Source of the DNA: Phycisphaeraceae bacterium
GTDB lineage: Bacteria; Planctomycetota; Phycisphaerae; Phycisphaerales; UBA1924
NCBI GenBank assembly: GCA_019636675.1
Contig: JAHBXC010000001.1
Coordinates: 372,001-436,000 of the forward strand
Direction: 5' to 3'
Length of the DNA: 64,000 nt
Numbering within the stretch: the first letter of the stretch is position 1; each line of letters opens with the position of its first letter. Below, in pieces: positions 59,827 to 64,000 of the stretch. Made by a program: the position numbers and the translations under genes. Below the pieces are notes generated by a model that ran no database searches, was not told where the DNA came from, and worked only from the letters and a program-made list of their open reading frames with translations.

Positions 59827-60534
59827 TCAGCGCATAATCCAGCGCTGGGCGGTCCTGGCGATGGGCTGGTTGCCCATCCGGGTCAGCTCGCCCGGGGTCT
59901 CGTGGACGAGCATGAGGGTCTTGCGCAGGAGGACCTCGTTGGGGTTTCGCAGGGGGTCGACCTCGCCGTTCTCGTCGGGCTCTTCCTGGGCGGCGGGCTC
60001 GACGAAGGGCTTGGTCACCCGGCGGGTCTCGCCGCTGAACCCGGCGGCGTAGACGGTCACCCGGTCCACCGAGAGGTTGGGGGCCGGCCAGATCGCGACG
60101 CTTTCGAGCGCGAACTCCTGGCCCTGCTGGAGGGTGCCGATCGCCTTGACGGGCTCGACCAGGAAGGGGTTGCTGAGCCGGTCCATGATGGAGCGGACGA
60201 CCTCGGTGGGCACCTCGCGCCCGGCCCGGAGCAGGTCGCCCTCGTCGGTCGAGAGTTCGAGGATCGGGGCGAAGTACAGGTCCTGCCCGGTGTTGTTCAC
60301 GACCTTGTAGGGCATGTAGAAGAAGGCGCGCATGCCCTGGCCCTGCACCTCGACCATCGCGACGCGCAGGGGGCCTGGGGTCAGGTCGAGCTGCCAGCGC
60401 AGCGGGACCGGGCTGGGCTCGGGCGCCGCGACCGACGACGCGGGCGTCGCCACGAGGATCGCCGTCGACGCGGCGACGCAGAGGGCAAGGGCCCGGATCG
60501 GACGGACAAGGCGGTGCTTCACGCTGGACTTCAC
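59827..60534 (-). CDS. secreted hypothetical protein
   Basis: This 235-residue protein has a signal peptide (about 1-36, ALALCVAASTAILVATPASSVAA) and a soluble mature part with beta-type patterns (FFYMPYKVVNNTGQDLYFAPILEL, RVTVYAAGFSGETRRV). This resembles small exported proteins of unknown role in planctomycetes. The start is GTG 60534, with AAGGGAG upstream and a good promoter. It lies upstream of rpmA, where rplU is found in most bacteria. Confidence 0.72.
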   Translation of the reverse strand: MKSSVKHRLVRPIRALALCVAASTAILVATPASSVAAPEPSPVPLRWQLDLTPGPLRVAMVEVQGQGMRAFFYMPYKVVNNTGQDLYFAPILELSTDEGDLLRAGREVPTEVVRSIMDRLSNPFLVEPVKAIGTLQQGQEFALESVAIWPAPNLSVDRVTVYAAGFSGETRRVTKPFVEPAAQEEPDENGEVDPLRNPNEVLLRKTLMLVHETPGELTRMGNQPIARTAQRWIMR

Positions 60535-60564
60535 AGGGGGCGACTCCCTTTCGAGTGGGCGGCT

Positions 60565-60592
60565 AGTCTATTGAACGAGCCGGACCCGTCAA
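60565..60592 (-). promoter_or_regulatory. sigma-70-type promoter for the 60534 gene
   Basis: On the minus strand TTGACG (60587-60592) and TAGACT (60565-60570) are 16 bases apart, followed by AAGGGAG and the GTG start. This is the clearest promoter in the window. Confidence 0.6.
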
Positions 60593-60706
60593 CGGCGCAT
60601 CGGGCAAGACCCGTCACGGTACGCCAGAACGCGGTTCGCTGGAGCCCCCCGGTTCGGAATCCCCGCGCGACCGGTTCCAGCCCGCAGCGCCCGGAGTGAC
60701 GCGTTC

Positions 60707-61717
60707 GTGACGACGGCCCAGCCCAACCCGCCCGACAAGCTCCGGCCCCTCCTCTCGGTCGACGCCGACGCGCAGGCGCTCGAAGCGGTCCGGATCGGGC
60801 AGGACCTGCTGCTCGACGCCGCCGGGGCGCTCGTCGCCGAGGTCGAGCCGGACCGACGCCTCGGGGGCAGGCGGTTCCTCGACGCCGCTCGCGAGCACGG
60901 GCTCGACCTGTCGAACCTGTGGGGCGTGCTGGACGCCCATGGCTCCGTGCGGCACGCGGCGCTCGCGACGCCCGGCTCGGGCAGGACGCACATGTGCTTC
61001 ACCTCGCATGTCAGGACCTCCGAGGAGGCCCACGGTCTCGCTGTCGCGCTCGACGCGGCGTGCGGCGCGATCGCGACGCGCGGGCTTGCGCAGGCACTGC
61101 TCGACTCGGACGACATCCCCCAGGCGATCGCGTTCGAGCGCGCCGGGTTCCGGCGTCTCGCGACGCTCGGGTATCTCAGGCGTCGCGCGCCGCGCTCGCG
61201 CCGCACCGCGCCGCCTACGAGCAAACGGTCGCGAGACTTTCTCCCCGAGGGGGTCACGCTCGAGCAGTGGCGCCCGGGACTCGATCAGGACTTCATCGCC
61301 GCCCTCGAACGCAGTTACGCCGACACGCTCGACTGCCCGGAGCTCTGCGGCCTGCGCGACACATCCGATGTGCTGGAGAGCCACAAGGCAGCCGGGGAGT
61401 TTCACCCGTCGCTGTGGTGGCTGGTGCGCGACCGGGGAGAGCCGTCGGGCGCGATGCTTTTCTCGCCGAGCCCGCAGCACACGCATATCGAGCTGGTGTA
61501 TCTGGGCATCGCGCCCTCGCTCCGGGGGCGCGGGCTCGCGAAGGACCTGCTCGACGAGGGGCTCCGGGCGCTGGAGCGCCGCCCCGAGCGCGTGATCACC
61601 TGCGCCGTCGACCAACGGAACGAGCCCGCCAAGCGGCTGTACCGCGCGGCGGGCTTCGAGCAGTTTTCGGAGCGTGTGGCCTACATCAGGCCCGTTGGTC
61701 GCGCGGTCGGCGGGTGA
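60707..61717 (+). CDS. double GNAT acetyltransferase-like protein
   Basis: This 336-residue protein has two GNAT units, like MshD-type proteins. The C-terminal unit is intact, with the acetyl-CoA loop LGIAPSLRGRGLAKDLL and a C-terminal NEPAKRLYRAAGF block. The N-terminal unit lacks a clear acetyl-CoA loop (there is only FERAGFRRLATLGYL) and is probably degenerate. Substrate unknown. The start is GTG 60707. Its stop abuts the convergent M3 peptidase stop in one TGATCA. Confidence 0.85.
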   Translation: MTTAQPNPPDKLRPLLSVDADAQALEAVRIGQDLLLDAAGALVAEVEPDRRLGGRRFLDAAREHGLDLSNLWGVLDAHGSVRHAALATPGSGRTHMCFTSHVRTSEEAHGLAVALDAACGAIATRGLAQALLDSDDIPQAIAFERAGFRRLATLGYLRRRAPRSRRTAPPTSKRSRDFLPEGVTLEQWRPGLDQDFIAALERSYADTLDCPELCGLRDTSDVLESHKAAGEFHPSLWWLVRDRGEPSGAMLFSPSPQHTHIELVYLGIAPSLRGRGLAKDLLDEGLRALERRPERVITCAVDQRNEPAKRLYRAAGFEQFSERVAYIRPVGRAVGG

Positions 61718-63907
61718 TCACTTGCCCGGCGTGATGCCGAGACTCTCATAGAACGCCTGGTTCGATCGCTCACGACCGAGGAACGCGCGGATCGATTCCT
61801 CGGCGTCGCGCGAGCCGCCCACGGCGTAGATCTCGTTGCGGAGCGCCATGCCCACCCGCTTGTCCATCAGGCCGTCGGGCGCGCCGAAGAACCGCGTCGC
61901 CATGTCGGCGGCGATCGCGTCGGCCCACGCGTAGCCGTAGTACCCGGCGTCGTAGCCGGACAGGTGGCCCCAGTAGGCGGCGAAGTGCGTGCCCTCGGGG
62001 ACGGGCAGGAAGACATCCGACATCGCGCCGTTGACGACGCGCTGCGCGTCGGGGGTGCCCGAGCCGGTGTGCAGGCGCAGGTCGCCGATCGCGAAGGCGA
62101 GCTGGCGCCGGTAGAACGTCCCGATGGTCGCGAGCTTGGCCGCCTCCATGCGCTCGAGGAGTTCGGCCGGGATCTTCTTCGACGGATCGCGGTAATCCGC
62201 GGCGAAGGAGTTGAGCACGTCCATGTCCCACACCCAGTTCTCGAGCATCTGGGATGGCGCCTCGACGAAGTCGCGCGGGACGCTGGTGCCCGAGAACGCG
62301 ACGTACTTGGCGCGCGTGAGGATCGTGTGCAGCGCGTGGCCGAACTCGTGGAAGAGCGTCTCGACCTCCTGGTGGCTCAGGAGCGAGGGGCGATCCCCCG
62401 ACGGAGGGTTGAAGTTGCAGACGAGCGCGACGGCGGGGCGCTGGTAGGTCCCGTCGGCGAGCAGCTTGCCGTCGATGATGCCGAACTGCGCGAAGTGGTT
62501 GTACTTGCCCTCGCGCGGGAACAGGTCGAGGTAGAACAGCCCGAGCGGCTCGCTGGTGCGCGCGTCGGAGACCGCGTAGAGCGTCACGCCCTCGGCCATC
62601 GGCTGGGGGTTCTCGATCTGCTCGATGCGCAGGTCGAAGATCGACTCGAAGACGTTGAACATCCCGGCGAGCGAGCGGTCGAGCGGGAAATAGGCCCGCA
62701 GGGCCTCGGCGTCGACCTGGTACTTCGCTTTCTTGAGCTGGTTCTCGTAGTAGCGCCAGTCCCAGATCTGGATGGTCGCGCTGGAGTCGCCGGTGTCGTT
62801 GATCTTCATCGCGCGCATCTGCGCGATCTCGTCGATGAACTTCGGATCAAGGCCGCGCTTCGCGTCCTCGCAGAACGCGAGCGCCCTCGCGCCGGTCCTG
62901 GCCATCCGGGGCTCGATCTGGAAGTCCGCCCAGCTGGAGTAACCGAGTATGCCGGCGATCTCCTGGCGCAGGCGCACCATCTCGTTCAGGATCGGCGTGT
63001 TCTCCTCCTGCGCGACGGAGAATCTCGCGATTTTCATCTTGCGACGGGTCTCCTCACGCGTCGCGTTGTTCATCACCGCGAGGAAGTTCGTGATGACGGT
63101 CGGGCGAAGCGTGTAGGAGTCGCCCTGGCGCGCGAAGCCGGCGAGCATCTGCTCCGGGACGCCCTCGAGCTCGGCCTTCGTGAACGCGATGCTGACATCG
63201 GCGTTGGTGATGTTGGTGTCGAACTCGGTGCTCACTCGCGCGAGCTGCTTGCGCAGGTCCTCGACGCGAGCGCGCGTCGCCGGGTCCAGGTGCAGGCCGG
63301 CGCGCCGGAAGTCGCGCATCGTGTCCTGGTAGAGCTTGAGGTCTTCGCCGCGCAGACGCGTGCCGCGCCCCGCCTCGTAGCGATCGCTGAACGCCTTGAT
63401 CACGCCGAAGACCTCTTCGCGGTACTGCAGCCCGACGAACCACTCCTGCAGGCGGGCGACCTGCTCGGTGGCGGCGGCGCGCACCGCCGGGTCGAGACTC
63501 GACTCCTTGATGAGGTACAGCCGGCTCGTGACATTCGTCACGGGGTACACGATGTCGTCGAGGCGCGCCACCGTGGTCTGGAAGGTCGTCCGGTCGGGGT
63601 CCTGCGCGACGAACTGCGCGATGGCGGACTCGGCCGCGTTGATCGACGAGTCGACGGCGGCGACGACATCGCCCGGCGTGGTCTCGAACCGGGGGATCTC
63701 GATCCGCACGCGCCGGGCGCGCGCCGCCTGCTCGAAATCGGCGATGGTCTTCGCCGGGTGAGCGAGCTGCACCTCGCGCAGCGCGGCGGGCTGCGCCGGG
63801 GCGGCCTGGGGCTGGGGACGGTCAGCGGTCTGGGACTCGCGCGTCGAACCGGCGCAGCCGACGAGCAGCGATGCCGCGATGATCCATGAAACGGCGCTGG
63901 TGCGCAT
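61718..63907 (-). CDS. M3-family zinc oligopeptidase lipoprotein (Dcp-like)
   Basis: This 729-residue metallopeptidase has a signal peptide with lipobox LVGC (Cys18), so it is a periplasmic, membrane-anchored lipoprotein, unlike cytosolic OpdA/Dcp. The zinc motif HEFGHALH is intact, with the downstream Glu in DFVEAPSQMLENW. FYLDLFPREGKYNHFAQFG and SGYDAGYYGYAWADAI are M3 signatures. ATG 63907 directly starts the signal peptide. It would cut short peptides in the periplasm, alongside the secreted prolyl oligopeptidase at 17160. Confidence 0.95.
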   Translation of the reverse strand: MRTSAVSWIIAASLLVGCAGSTRESQTADRPQPQAAPAQPAALREVQLAHPAKTIADFEQAARARRVRIEIPRFETTPGDVVAAVDSSINAAESAIAQFVAQDPDRTTFQTTVARLDDIVYPVTNVTSRLYLIKESSLDPAVRAAATEQVARLQEWFVGLQYREEVFGVIKAFSDRYEAGRGTRLRGEDLKLYQDTMRDFRRAGLHLDPATRARVEDLRKQLARVSTEFDTNITNADVSIAFTKAELEGVPEQMLAGFARQGDSYTLRPTVITNFLAVMNNATREETRRKMKIARFSVAQEENTPILNEMVRLRQEIAGILGYSSWADFQIEPRMARTGARALAFCEDAKRGLDPKFIDEIAQMRAMKINDTGDSSATIQIWDWRYYENQLKKAKYQVDAEALRAYFPLDRSLAGMFNVFESIFDLRIEQIENPQPMAEGVTLYAVSDARTSEPLGLFYLDLFPREGKYNHFAQFGIIDGKLLADGTYQRPAVALVCNFNPPSGDRPSLLSHQEVETLFHEFGHALHTILTRAKYVAFSGTSVPRDFVEAPSQMLENWVWDMDVLNSFAADYRDPSKKIPAELLERMEAAKLATIGTFYRRQLAFAIGDLRLHTGSGTPDAQRVVNGAMSDVFLPVPEGTHFAAYWGHLSGYDAGYYGYAWADAIAADMATRFFGAPDGLMDKRVGMALRNEIYAVGGSRDAEESIRAFLGRERSNQAFYESLGITPGK

Positions 63908-64000
63908 GCGAGGGGCTCCTGAGAGTCGAGCGCGCAGCGTGGGCGCGCAGGGATGGTCCTGTACCCCCACTGTATCGGACCGAGCACGGTTCCCTGTGGA

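Overview
The window is a very GC-rich chromosomal segment of a Gram-negative bacterium. Gene content points to Planctomycetota, most likely class Phycisphaerae. The supporting signs are lipid A and Kdo genes (LpxI, KdsD and a very large LptC/LptA-like protein), a secreted protein ending in a PEP-CTERM-like sorting tail, PAPS-type sulfotransferases, many lipoproteins, and housekeeping genes scattered out of their usual operons (fusA outside the str operon, rpmA-obg without rplU). The assignment is inference from content, not from a marker search. No rRNA, tRNA, CRISPR array, transposase or integrase was seen.

Layout. 0-8.3 kb: end of an Hpt-like gene, mnmG, tryptophan 2,3-dioxygenase, a sensor kinase, a cold-shock protein and the rpsO-pnp pair. 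8.4-12.5 kb: a secreted pseudo-FGE protein, a 0.7-kb nest of hairpin repeats, a SpoIIE-type phosphatase and a cobalamin adenosyltransferase. 12.5-23 kb: fusA, two coupled sulfotransferases, a secreted prolyl oligopeptidase, and an ABC ATPase with a large membrane partner. 23-39.6 kb: an M20 peptidase, TatA, a FolD-like enzyme divergent from ligA, a CYTH protein, a lipoprotein propeller, two pseudouridine synthases, a reduced MnmE-like GTPase coupled to coaX, a class IV aminotransferase, a coiled-coil protein and scpA. 39.6-46 kb: kdsD, the giant LptC-like protein, a GT2 glycosyltransferase and a BshC-like protein. 46-52.5 kb: a BtuFCD-type importer and accB-accC. 52.5-55.6 kb: two YkgJ-type cysteine-cluster proteins, lpxI and a TlyA-like methyltransferase. 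55.6-58.3 kb: an accessory island of two unrelated ORFs set between related noncoding segments. 58.3-64 kb: obg, rpmA, a secreted protein, a double-GNAT protein and a lipoprotein M3 peptidase.

Coupling and regulation. Genes are packed tightly. Several pairs overlap by four bases, more often as GTGA than ATGA, and two convergent pairs end in one palindromic TGATCA. Intrinsic terminators are readable after csp, pnp, rpsO, fusA, the prolyl oligopeptidase, rpmA and a tiny proline-lysine ORF near 54.8 kb.

Most notable. (1) A family of about 95-bp hairpin elements occurs six times, with stem sequences that change while pairing is kept; one copy supplies a gene's stop codon. (2) Further hairpins of different sequence all lead into the same GCCACCC tail. 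(3) The 55.6-58.3 kb island looks like two gene cassettes. (4) Several core enzymes lack expected catalytic residues: FolD (all three cyclohydrolase positions), the MnmE-like GTPase (no NKxD, no C-terminal CxGK), CoaX (first Asp to Asn), the FGE-like protein (no catalytic Cys) and the Hpt-like fragment (no His).
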